The translations under genes were made by a program, and so were the position numbers. The notes beneath the pieces are model-generated. The model saw only the letters and a list, made by a program, of their open reading frames with translations, made no database searches and had not been told where the DNA came from. Of a stretch of DNA of 5,881 nt, positions 1 through 5,881 are shown one piece after another (positions within the stretch are counted from its first letter, which is position 1; each line of letters opens with the position of its first letter). The stretch is from SLSG01 sp041690235 (lineage in GTDB: Bacteria > Bacteroidota > Bacteroidia > Bacteroidales > UBA7960), in NCBI GenBank assembly GCA_041690235.1, contig JAWLHS010000155.1, forward strand, positions 1 to 5,881, given 5' to 3'.

Positions 1-1
1 C

Positions 2-745
2 CTGGATCCTGAGAAAACAGTGTTCCAGACCATGGACGATGCCGCCGTGGGGGACGTCAGACGGCAGGTTCGCAACATACTGGGCGGCTTCCTGTTCGGT
101 GGGGAAGACATCGACAAGAAGGTAAAGGTGCTCTCGGGTGGAGAAAAGGCCCGCCTGGCCATCGCCAGGCTCTTGCTTGAGCCGGTCAACCTCCTGGTGC
201 TTGATGAGCCCACCAACCACCTGGACATGCGTTCAAAGGACATTCTGAAGAGCGCCCTCCTGCAGTACGGGGGCACCATCATTGTGGTGTCGCACGACCG
301 GGACTTCCTGCAGGGGCTGACGCAAAAGGTCTTTGAGTTCAAACACCGGCATATCAAGGAATTCATTGGCGACATTTACGACTTCATCGAAACCCGCAAC
401 ATAGAATCCCTGACTCAACTGGAACTAAAGACCAAATCTGCCCCGGAGTCCGCCGCCGTACAAACCGCGGAAAACAAGAAAATCTGGGAACAAAAAAAAC
501 AAACGGAGCGCGAGTTGCGGAAACTCCAGAAGCGGGTCTCTTCAGCCGAAGAAGCCATCGTTACGCTCGAAAAGGAGATCGCTTCCCTGGAAGCCATCAT
601 CGCTGACCCGTCCCGCCATCCCGGGCAGCTGCAGGACGGTGAGCTGTTTGCATCCTACGAAAAAGCTAAAAAACAATTACAGCACCAGGAATGGCTTTGG
701 GAAGAAGCCAGTCGTGATATGGAAGCCTTCGAAAAAAGCCAGTAA
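2..745 (+). CDS. ABC-F family ATP-binding protein, C-terminal part (5' end outside window)
   Basis: This is a soluble ABC-F ATPase with no transmembrane segments; the family works at the ribosome (translation factors, ribosome protection, assembly) rather than in transport. The frame is open from base 2, so the gene enters from the left and 247 residues are visible. Numbered from there: ABC signature LSGGE at 44-48, Walker B LLVLDEP at 64-70, D-loop region TNHLD at 71-75, and H-loop SHDR with His98. This is the second of the two ABC domains; its Walker A and the whole first domain lie upstream. Residues about 150-245 are rich in Lys, Glu and Gln with heptad-like spacing and resemble the C-terminal coiled coil of Uup/YdiF-type proteins. 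GTG at 20 is an internal Val codon, not a start, because conserved sequence precedes it. It converges on the ligase gene. Family assignment is firm; the subfamily (Uup, YdiF or other) cannot be fixed without the N-terminal half and linker. Confidence 0.93.
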   Translation: MDPEKTVFQTMDDAAVGDVRRQVRNILGGFLFGGEDIDKKVKVLSGGEKARLAIARLLLEPVNLLVLDEPTNHLDMRSKDILKSALLQYGGTIIVVSHDRDFLQGLTQKVFEFKHRHIKEFIGDIYDFIETRNIESLTQLELKTKSAPESAAVQTAENKKIWEQKKQTERELRKLQKRVSSAEEAIVTLEKEIASLEAIIADPSRHPGQLQDGELFASYEKAKKQLQHQEWLWEEASRDMEAFEKSQ

Positions 746-770
746 CCCTCCAGTCAGGTTTTAAGGCTTC
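722..770. terminator. Inverted repeat across convergent gene ends, possible bidirectional terminator
   Basis: GAAGCCTT at 722-729 is the exact reverse complement of AAGGCTTC at 763-770. AAAA just inside the left arm can also pair with TTTT at 759-762 if a two-base bulge is allowed. The pair encloses the stop codons of both convergent genes, where a shared terminator is expected. The loop is long (over 20 bases) and no clean U-tract follows on either strand, so this may be chance complementarity in coding sequence. Confidence 0.25.
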
Positions 771-2404
771 TGCGTGTTTGCCGCCTCCTTTAGAAACAGG
801 AACACATTGAAGAAAAACACGAAAAAGGTGAGCCCTGCCTGGGTGGCCAGGGTGTCATCGATAAACATGGAGGTGAAGAGGATCACGAAAAAAGCCAGAA
901 AGGGCAGATGCGAAAAGCCCCTGAGGCGGAACGGGGCATAAAAAACCGCAAACACAAACCAGGACAATCCGACGACCCCAAATAAAACCAACAGGCTCAG
1001 GTACTGGTTGTGGGGTTTCATATGGGAGCGGAATGCCAGGGGGCTTCCGCTGCGGTCGAACCCGTATTGCATGGCCACAAGCATGTCTCCCGTCCCCCAT
1101 CCAAACCAGGGCCTTTTTTCAATGGCTTCCCGGGCCGCTTTCCAAAACGTCACCCTTTGCGAAAGGGTGTGTCCCTCCGGCTTTTTTTCCCGACGGTATT
1201 CGCTGATTTCCCAGAAACTCTGGTGGATGCGGATCAAAACGCCCGGCCAGTGCAGATAGTTCACATTGGCAATGCCCTTCTCCACCGCCTCAATTTCCCC
1301 GGGTGTGAGCTGTGCCAATCCCTGAGCATCCTTGCGCAGCCCTTTGGATGTCAGGAAACGAAAGAGGGTGTAGCGCAGCTCCTGACCACGGAGGTCATTT
1401 CCCATATAATCGAAGCCGCTCCGCGCCTCCCATGCCTCCCGCAGTTCATCCGGGGCAATGTACAGGTACACCAGCTTGCCATTTTCACGGAAGGTGCTTG
1501 TTGTATCGTGCTGGTATGGATTGCCCATAGCGGTATGTGAGTCAAGTTGTCCCAGATCTTCCTTATGATCCAGGTTCACCATTGTCCAGCCCCAGGCAAG
1601 GAGCCCGGCAATGATCAGCGCAAGCAATGAAAGGGCGCTCACCGAAATGATCCTCCAGCATTTGTTGCCCCTCACGATGGTCCGGATGCCAATGATCATC
1701 AGTACCGCCAGCAGGGCAATGATGCCGGAGAGTGACTGCAGCATGAACAGGTAAACCAGATGCCATCCGGCCAGAACAAAACAGGCCAAACGCCAGCCCC
1801 CTCCCGCCATGAACCCGCGGATCCGGTTCGTTTCTTTACGAACATCCGTTCCGGTTTCCGGCTGTCTGCCCCGGCCGGGATAAAAGCCCCCCGCACCCAT
1901 CCAGCTCAGGGAAACGATGGATAGGGCCGTCATAAGCCCCACCCGGATGTGAGAGACAAAGGGCGATAACTCCCGGTAATCCCCAACCTCACCCCACAGC
2001 AGAAGTCCCACGCCAATCAGGGACAAAACGGTAATGGATCCGCTAAATGCCAGGAGCAGCCATTTCCTTGTACCCGGTGGCACCGGCCTGGAGGAAGCGA
2101 CAAAAAACACCAGGCTCAGAATGGGCAGTTTATCCACCAGGTTGCCCAGGGCTTCCGGCTTATCCGAGGAGTAAAAAAAACCAAGGACGTACAACAGGTA
2201 AATGGCCGAAAAAACCATGGCTGGTTTGTTGGCCCGAAAGGTCCTGAGTTTTTCGGCGAAACGTCCCTCGAGGAACCAGTTGGCCGCGATCAGCAACTGG
2301 CCCACACTCATGAAATAAACCGACACGGGCATGGCCACGGCAACCATGGCCAATCCGCCGATAAATATTCCCTGGTGCAATTGCTCGCGACGGTAGCTGG
2401 TCAT
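761..2404 (-). CDS. O-antigen ligase / Wzy_C family polytopic membrane protein
   Basis: This is an inner-membrane protein of the O-antigen ligase/polymerase superfamily, which transfers or polymerises lipid-linked glycans at the periplasmic face. From ATG 2404 it has 547 residues; an in-frame GTG at 2446 would give 561. In the 561 numbering, hydrophobic helices cover roughly 27-60, 75-118, 127-152, 165-183, 218-255, 265-290, 482-505 and 512-553. Family-like motifs are SHIRVG at 165-170, LQSLSG at 236-241, GWGTGD at 449-454 and PHNQYL at 478-483; the His-Asn-Gln-Tyr motif just before a helix is typical. Between the helices ending near 290 and starting near 482 lies a hydrophilic domain of about 190 residues that I associate with Bacteroidota members. 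A basic loop at 185-215 is probably cytoplasmic. I prefer ATG 2404 because the extra 14 residues are proline-rich and overlap a hairpin. Its acceptor and whether it is a ligase or a polymerase cannot be read from sequence. It follows the protease gene on the same strand. Confidence 0.87.
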   Translation of the reverse strand: MTSYRREQLHQGIFIGGLAMVAVAMPVSVYFMSVGQLLIAANWFLEGRFAEKLRTFRANKPAMVFSAIYLLYVLGFFYSSDKPEALGNLVDKLPILSLVFFVASSRPVPPGTRKWLLLAFSGSITVLSLIGVGLLLWGEVGDYRELSPFVSHIRVGLMTALSIVSLSWMGAGGFYPGRGRQPETGTDVRKETNRIRGFMAGGGWRLACFVLAGWHLVYLFMLQSLSGIIALLAVLMIIGIRTIVRGNKCWRIISVSALSLLALIIAGLLAWGWTMVNLDHKEDLGQLDSHTAMGNPYQHDTTSTFRENGKLVYLYIAPDELREAWEARSGFDYMGNDLRGQELRYTLFRFLTSKGLRKDAQGLAQLTPGEIEAVEKGIANVNYLHWPGVLIRIHQSFWEISEYRREKKPEGHTLSQRVTFWKAAREAIEKRPWFGWGTGDMLVAMQYGFDRSGSPLAFRSHMKPHNQYLSLLVLFGVVGLSWFVFAVFYAPFRLRGFSHLPFLAFFVILFTSMFIDDTLATQAGLTFFVFFFNVFLFLKEAANTQKP

Positions 2405-2427
2405 AGGGGGTGGGATTTTCGGCACCT

Positions 2428-2462
2428 CCGGATGCGGGATCCTCACGCCGGATCCCGCCCGG
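2428..2462 (-). promoter_or_regulatory. Perfect 9-bp stem-loop between protease and ligase genes
   Basis: GCGGGATCC at 2434-2442 and GGATCCCGC at 2450-2458 are exact reverse complements around a 7-base loop. CCGG at 2428-2431 and at 2459-2462 can add four pairs beyond a two-base bulge. The structure begins 11 bases after the protease stop codon and ends upstream of ATG 2404. Its loop holds the alternative GTG start (2444-2446). There is no U-tract after it, so it is not a classical intrinsic terminator; it could stabilise the upstream mRNA end, attenuate, or hinder translation from the GTG. The structure is plainly in the sequence; its role is inferred. Confidence 0.5.
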
Positions 2463-2473
2463 GGGCATCAAAG

Positions 2474-4144
2474 CTATTTTCCGGCCAGTATTGTCTGGTA
2501 ACGTGCATTTTCGGCGAACAGACGAATGGCTTCCTCCACTTCGGGATCGGACGAAAGGGAGGCCAGCACCCTGCCCTTCTGAAAGTAGAATCTTGTGGCA
2601 ATTTCTTCCTTCAGAAACCGGGAAATCTCCGGACGGAATGTACGCAGGTCTTCGTCCTTGTTATGAAGAAGTTGTGTTTTGAGCTGCTCAAAGTCGCCTG
2701 CGATGGATTCAAAATACAATTCTTCGCGGGCGGCATTTCTCAGGCTTTCCAGCCTGCGTTCGCTTTCCGTGATATAGTCAAAATCCCTTCGGTCCAGAAA
2801 CGCGACAAAATCGGCATAGATTGCATCGGTAATCTCGAACTCCCCGGGCGGTGGAATGGATGGATGCTGACGGTGAAAGTAGTTGGCATAGTCGAAAATC
2901 TGAAACTGGTTCAACAAGGCAATGGTTACCTGTCCGAGTGACCCGGCCCCCACTTCCAGGTCCGGTTCGATCCCGCCACCGTCATAAACAGTGCGGCCGT
3001 TGCGGGTGGCAAAAGGCATCTTCAGGGAATCAGGGATCATGGCCACGCTCCCGTCTTCATTCCGCTCTGCATAATTGATGGCCTGAATGCATCGGCCGCT
3101 GGGAATATAATACTTGGCGATGGTCACTTTAAGTTGGGTGTTGTACGAGAGGGGAACCACATTCTGGACCAGGCCTTTTCCAAAGGTACGTTCGCCAATG
3201 ATCACCCCACGGTCAAGGTCCTGAATGGCTCCCGCCACGATCTCAGAGGCGGAGGCACTGCGCCGGTCAACCAGCACGACCAGGGGAATCTCCGGGTCGA
3301 GCGGCTCGTTCAGCGTGCGGTGAACCGAGTTGCGCTCTTCCATCCGGCCTTTGGTGCTGACAATGAGTTCGTTTTTCTCCACAAACAAATTGGTGATATT
3401 GACCGCTTCGTTCAGCAGTCCGCCCCCGTTGCCCCTCAGATCGAGTATGATCTGTTCAGGGGTGTTTGACTTGTGCAACTCGTTGATTGCCTCACGCACT
3501 TCCCTTCCTGCATGCTGGGTAAAGCCCGTCAGCTTAATATAAGCCGTCCGCTCGTCCACCATGCCATAATGGGGAATGTTGTCTATGGTTACCACCTGCC
3601 GCTGAAGTTCCCTGAGCATGGGGGCATGCTCCCCTTCACGCTCAATCAGAAGCGAAACGGTGGTGCCCGGCTGGCCCTGTAAAAGATTCCGCACCTGATC
3701 CTCGTCCAAACCAAGCACTTCCTGTCCGTTAATTTCCAGGATCTTGTCGCCAGCCAGCAACCCGGCCTTGTGGGCGGGGAATCCCTCGTAAGGTTCGCTG
3801 ATGTAGACGTGGGACTCACGTCGGTGAATCAGGGCCCCGATGCCCCCGTACTGTCCGGTGGTCATGAAACGGACATCCTCGATCTGCGACTCCGGAATAA
3901 AGTTGGTGTAAGGATCAAGGGAATACAGCATTTCGTCGATGCCGGTCTGCATGAGCTCGGCCGGATTCACGTCATCCACATAGTTGACCACCAGTTCCCG
4001 AAAAAGGCTGGTGAAAATATCCAGATGCCGGGCGATCTCGAAATTTTTGCTGGCATAACCGGATAACCCAATGGAAAGTCCCACGAGAACAAAGGCAATA
4101 AACCCCATTCTGAACGCTTTCGGAATTCTATTCATGTGTTTCAT
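2474..4144 (-). CDS. S41 family C-terminal processing peptidase (CtpA/Prc-like)
   Basis: This is a serine protease of MEROPS family S41, anchored in or exported across the inner membrane, that cleaves near the C-termini of envelope proteins. It has 556 residues. A hydrophobic N-terminal segment at about 13-30 after basic residues is a signal anchor or signal peptide, with no lipobox cysteine. A PDZ domain spans about 95-175, including GGIGA at 100-104 and GLLAGDKILEING at 128-140. The protease core follows, with LDLRGNGGGLLNEAV at 234-248. By alignment with the E. coli Prc Ser/Lys spacing of 25 residues, the nucleophile is Ser298 in SASAS and the general base Lys323 in FGKG, with Gln327 four residues later. 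All catalytic positions are intact. A helical, charged tail runs from about 430 to 556. ATG 4144 was chosen; ATG 4135, three codons on, is equally possible, and neither has a clear Shine-Dalgarno. It begins 31 bases after the yidD stop. Its substrates cannot be inferred here. Confidence 0.95.
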   Translation of the reverse strand: MKHMNRIPKAFRMGFIAFVLVGLSIGLSGYASKNFEIARHLDIFTSLFRELVVNYVDDVNPAELMQTGIDEMLYSLDPYTNFIPESQIEDVRFMTTGQYGGIGALIHRRESHVYISEPYEGFPAHKAGLLAGDKILEINGQEVLGLDEDQVRNLLQGQPGTTVSLLIEREGEHAPMLRELQRQVVTIDNIPHYGMVDERTAYIKLTGFTQHAGREVREAINELHKSNTPEQIILDLRGNGGGLLNEAVNITNLFVEKNELIVSTKGRMEERNSVHRTLNEPLDPEIPLVVLVDRRSASASEIVAGAIQDLDRGVIIGERTFGKGLVQNVVPLSYNTQLKVTIAKYYIPSGRCIQAINYAERNEDGSVAMIPDSLKMPFATRNGRTVYDGGGIEPDLEVGAGSLGQVTIALLNQFQIFDYANYFHRQHPSIPPPGEFEITDAIYADFVAFLDRRDFDYITESERRLESLRNAAREELYFESIAGDFEQLKTQLLHNKDEDLRTFRPEISRFLKEEIATRFYFQKGRVLASLSSDPEVEEAIRLFAENARYQTILAGK

Positions 4145-4175
4145 AACAACCCATTTGTTTTTTATTGTTCATTGA

Positions 4176-4415
4176 TCATGGAACGGGGTCGTAGCCGCTC
4201 CCCCCCCAGGGATTGCACGATGCAAACCGTTTCAGGGTAAGCCATCCCCCTTTGAAGGGACCATGTTTTCTGATGGCTTCCAGTCCGTATTGCGAACAGC
4301 TCGGGGTATACCTGCAGGAAGGAGGCAGATAGGGGGATATGGCACCCTGATAGAACCGGATCAGACCGATCATCAGCATGGCCAGCATTCTCTTTATGGC
4401 ATTCAGTACAACCAT
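4176..4415 (-). CDS. yidD: Membrane protein insertion efficiency factor YidD
   Basis: YidD is a small protein on the cytoplasmic side of the inner membrane that helps YidC/Sec-dependent insertion of membrane proteins. From ATG 4415 it has 79 residues, normal for the family. It shows an amphipathic N-terminal segment, then IRFYQGAISPYL at 19-30, the cysteine motif SCRYTPSCSQY at 33-43, GLEAI at 44-48, KGGWLTLKR at 55-63, and the C-terminal CNPWGGSGYDPVP. Conserved cysteines are 34, 40 and 67. The frame stays open upstream to 4565, but that extension overlaps rnpA by about 127 bases and has no YidD-like content, so the inner ATG is preferred. It starts 23 bases after the rnpA stop; the rnpA-yidD pairing is widespread in bacteria and supports both calls. 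Confidence 0.95.
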   Translation of the reverse strand: MVVLNAIKRMLAMLMIGLIRFYQGAISPYLPPSCRYTPSCSQYGLEAIRKHGPFKGGWLTLKRFASCNPWGGSGYDPVP

Positions 4416-4438
4416 TTTAACGCTTTCAAAAAGGATGT

Positions 4439-4891
4439 TCAGGAAACAGGTTCCCCACTTTCCTCGATGGCCTGTCGCAGCTTTTGCAAAGATAGTTTGA
4501 TTTTCGACTCCACTTCCCCATAAGGCAATACATGTCTGTGCACGTAAATGAAGGCAAAGACACAAACTTCATGCCTGCTTTCCAAAAACGAATAAAATCC
4601 TGTTTTGTTTTTCCTGTAGGCCTCTTTCATCAGTCGCTTTACCCGGTTGCGATCCGTCGCCCTTCTAAGGTGGCGGGATGGCACGGAAAACAGGGCCTTC
4701 GCAGGATGAAGGAAAGTGGCCGGGCGGGAAAACGCATGACGGGGGATTTCGGGGGGCAGGGACTGTGTGTTCTTGCCCACTAGCAGGTACACCACCCGGA
4801 AGGGATGACAGAATACAACACGGCCTTTCCGGAACAGCAATTGCTGCAAGCGGAAATTGCCCAGGCGTTCGCTTTTCTGTAAGGTTTGCAT
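4439..4891 (-). CDS. rnpA: Ribonuclease P protein component
   Basis: RnpA is the protein subunit of RNase P; it binds the catalytic RNA and the 5' leader of precursor tRNAs. The product has 150 residues from ATG 4891. The N-terminal KSERLGNFRLQQLLFRKG at about 6-23 matches the family start. FSVPSRHLRRATDRNRVKRL at 68-87 contains the conserved RNR motif (Arg81, Asn82, Arg83), followed by MKEAYR at 88-93. A strand FAFIYV lies at 102-107 and a C-terminal helix at about 116-143. The protein is basic, as expected. Residues about 40-66, between the first strand and FSVP, form a Pro- and His-containing insertion that makes it longer than the usual 110-135. The gene begins 32 bases after the hemD stop and is followed by yidD. 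The start lacks an obvious Shine-Dalgarno, but another ATG 29 bases upstream is out of frame. Confidence 0.93.
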   Translation of the reverse strand: MQTLQKSERLGNFRLQQLLFRKGRVVFCHPFRVVYLLVGKNTQSLPPEIPRHAFSRPATFLHPAKALFSVPSRHLRRATDRNRVKRLMKEAYRKNKTGFYSFLESRHEVCVFAFIYVHRHVLPYGEVESKIKLSLQKLRQAIEESGEPVS

Positions 4892-4923
4892 GCCGGCTGT
4901 GGTAAGGCTTTGGGGAGCATTCC

Positions 4924-5670
4924 CTATTTCTTTCCCAGCTTCTGGAAGTATTCCTGTATGGCCATGGTCATAGACGGTGCCGTTTCGGTTGGTGCGGCAA
5001 TATTCACCTTGAGTCCGGCTTTTTTGGCGGATTTGGCCGTGGCATCACCAAACGTGGCCAGAATGGTTTCCCCCTGGACAAAGTCGGGAAAATTGGTTTT
5101 CAGGGACTCTATCCCAAAGGGGCTGAAAAATACCAGCATGTCGTATTCCGTGATCCTCAGGTCGGATAAATCAGCGGCCACCGTTCTGTAAATGGGGGCC
5201 TGGAAAAACTGGATCTTGTTTTGCTTCAAAAGCTGGGGAATATCCTTTTTGTGGTTCTCGGCACAGGGGAAAAGGAATTTTTCGTCCTTCTGCTTTTTTA
5301 TTAACTCCAGCAGTTCACTGAAATGACTCTTTCCAAAAAAGATCTTTCGTTTGCGGTACTGCACATATTTTTGCAGGTAAAGGGCAATGGCCTCAGAGGT
5401 GCAGAAATACTTGGTTTGATCCGAAACCTGAATGCGCAGCTCTTCACACAAACTGAAAAAATGGTCTGCCGAATGCTTGGAGGTGAAAATAATGGCAGAA
5501 AAATCCGGAATGTGAACCCTGTTCTTCCGGAATTCCTTGGCCCCGACGCTTTCGATCAGAAAAAATTTTCTGAAGGTTATGTCAAGATTAAACTGCTTTG
5601 CAATATCCGCATAAGGGGACTTTTCATTTTCCGGCTGTGGCTGTGAAATTAAAACGCGTTTTCCTTTCAA
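4924..5670 (-). CDS. hemD: Uroporphyrinogen-III synthase, TTG start
   Basis: HemD is a cytosolic enzyme that cyclises hydroxymethylbilane to uroporphyrinogen III with inversion of ring D, the last shared step to haem, sirohaem and cobalamin. The 248-residue product shows the family's two-domain pattern: KRVLISQPQPENEKSPY at 4-20, IIFTSKHSADHFF at 60-72, an IYRTV strand at 160-164, FFSPFGIESL at 181-190, ILATFGDATAKSAKKAG at 203-219 and APTETAPSM at 226-234. The opening is typical of Bacteroidota members. The start must be TTG 5670: an in-frame TGA sits at 5701-5703, no ATG or GTG lies between, and the next in-frame Met is residue 178. A strong ribosome binding site precedes it. The gene is more A/T-rich than its neighbours. 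It follows the DUF4271-like gene by 54 bases and leads into rnpA. HemD sequences diverge widely, but these motifs and the neighbours make the call sound. Confidence 0.93.
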   Translation of the reverse strand: MKGKRVLISQPQPENEKSPYADIAKQFNLDITFRKFFLIESVGAKEFRKNRVHIPDFSAIIFTSKHSADHFFSLCEELRIQVSDQTKYFCTSEAIALYLQKYVQYRKRKIFFGKSHFSELLELIKKQKDEKFLFPCAENHKKDIPQLLKQNKIQFFQAPIYRTVAADLSDLRITEYDMLVFFSPFGIESLKTNFPDFVQGETILATFGDATAKSAKKAGLKVNIAAPTETAPSMTMAIQEYFQKLGKK

Positions 5671-5678
5671 GTTTCCTT

Positions 5679-5684
5679 CTCCTT
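5679..5684 (-). promoter_or_regulatory. Shine-Dalgarno for hemD
   Basis: AAGGAG on the minus strand lies 8 bases before TTG 5670, inside a purine-rich tract (5671-5687). It is the clearest ribosome binding site among the minus-strand genes here and it decides the TTG start. Strong Shine-Dalgarno sites are not generally needed in Bacteroidota, so it may compensate for the weak start codon; that last point is inference. Confidence 0.7.
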
Positions 5685-5724
5685 TTGTTTTATGTTCCGT
5701 TCAACATAGCTGCCAAATTTCCTT

Positions 5725-5881
5725 TCAACCAGGAATCAGGTAGTTATCTGCCACTTTCAAAAACACCAATAATGGCGCAAACTCGATGGCGCAAAGGTAC
5801 AAAATTAAATAATATCCCGATAAGCCGGAAACATTATGCCCAAGGTAAGCACCCCTTGCAATTTTCACCAGGTTGGCCAAA
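5725..5881 (-). CDS. C-terminal 51 residues of a DUF4271-like membrane protein (5' end outside window)
   Basis: A minus-strand frame is open from the right edge (first full codon at 5880-5878) to TGA at 5725-5727 and gives 51 residues with no start inside the window. It begins LANLVKIARGAYLGHN and contains a hydrophobic segment YYLILYLCAIEFAPLLVFLK at residues 23-42. The pattern L-Y-L-C-x-x-E-x-x-P-L-L near the C-terminus is what I recall from DUF4271 proteins, uncharacterised polytopic membrane proteins of Bacteroidota that commonly precede hemD. Position, strand and motif agree, so I call a real gene end and not intergenic DNA. Its function is unknown. The assignment rests on a short stretch and recalled family features. 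Confidence 0.72.
   Translation of the reverse strand, partial: LANLVKIARGAYLGHNVSGLSGYYLILYLCAIEFAPLLVFLKVADNYLIPG

Noticed and set aside
20..22. GTG at 20 as the start of a complete small ATPase gene
   Set aside because: The frame is open further left and the domain lacks its Walker A, so the gene is cut by the window edge, not short.
1010..1540. Plus-strand open frame of 176 codons opposite the ligase gene
   Set aside because: No recognisable motif; it lies wholly antisense to a well-supported membrane protein gene and is explained by that gene's codon bias.
2160..2471. Minus-strand 103-codon frame starting just after the protease stop
   Set aside because: It overlaps the ligase's first transmembrane region in another frame and encodes a low-complexity Pro/Arg/Gly-rich product with no family resemblance.
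2375..2941. Plus-strand open frame of 188 codons spanning the protease-ligase junction
   Set aside because: It is antisense to the conserved protease C-terminus and the ligase start, with no motif or plausible domain.
3134..3469. Plus-strand open frame of 111 codons opposite the protease catalytic region
   Set aside because: It mirrors the strongly conserved Ser/Lys protease core and shows no features of its own.
4145..4175. Promoter or small peptide gene in the yidD-protease gap
   Set aside because: The gap is A/T-rich but has no TAnnTTTG box; an ATG overlapping the yidD stop opens only five codons.
4416..4565. N-terminal extension of yidD to a 129-residue product starting at 4565
   Set aside because: It overlaps rnpA by about 127 bases in another frame and has no YidD-like sequence; the 79-residue form from 4415 has the normal family length.

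Overview
The window looks like a chromosomal housekeeping segment from a member of the phylum Bacteroidota, most likely order Bacteroidales. The evidence is the minus-strand order DUF4271-like membrane protein, hemD, rnpA, yidD, which I know from Bacteroidales genomes. It is supported by Bacteroidota-type versions of uroporphyrinogen-III synthase and of an O-antigen ligase family protein. Base composition is moderate, and hemD is visibly more A/T-rich than the genes around it. I see no mobile element, CRISPR array, tRNA or rRNA.

Layout. At the left edge (2-745, plus strand) is the 3' part of an ABC-F ATPase gene: the second ABC domain from just before its signature motif, then a C-terminal coiled coil. 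Everything else is on the minus strand. Read in the direction of transcription, from the right edge: the last 51 codons of a DUF4271-like membrane protein (5725-5881), hemD (4924-5670), rnpA (4439-4891), yidD (4176-4415), an S41 C-terminal processing peptidase (2474-4144), and an O-antigen ligase family membrane protein (761-2404, or to 2446 if a GTG start is used). Gaps between the minus-strand genes are only about 20-70 bases, so the run could be one transcription unit. The ABC-F and ligase genes converge with 15 bases between their stop codons. No stretch of more than 300 bases lacks a gene.

How the genes relate. HemD closes the uroporphyrinogen-III macrocycle for haem and sirohaem. RnpA is the protein subunit of RNase P for tRNA 5' maturation. 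YidD assists membrane protein insertion, and the S41 protease trims or degrades exported proteins in the periplasm. The ligase-family protein probably acts on lipid-linked glycans at the periplasmic face of the inner membrane. The ABC-F protein is a ribosome-associated ATPase. The cluster joins gene expression, tetrapyrrole synthesis and envelope biogenesis by position more than by one pathway.

Points to look at: the DUF4271-like C-terminus at the right edge, which has no start in the window and is easily mistaken for intergenic DNA; an obligatory TTG start for hemD behind a strong ribosome binding site; a perfect 9-bp hairpin between the protease and the ligase whose loop holds the ligase's possible GTG start; and a large soluble domain inside the ligase. 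I found no convincing new multi-gene system.
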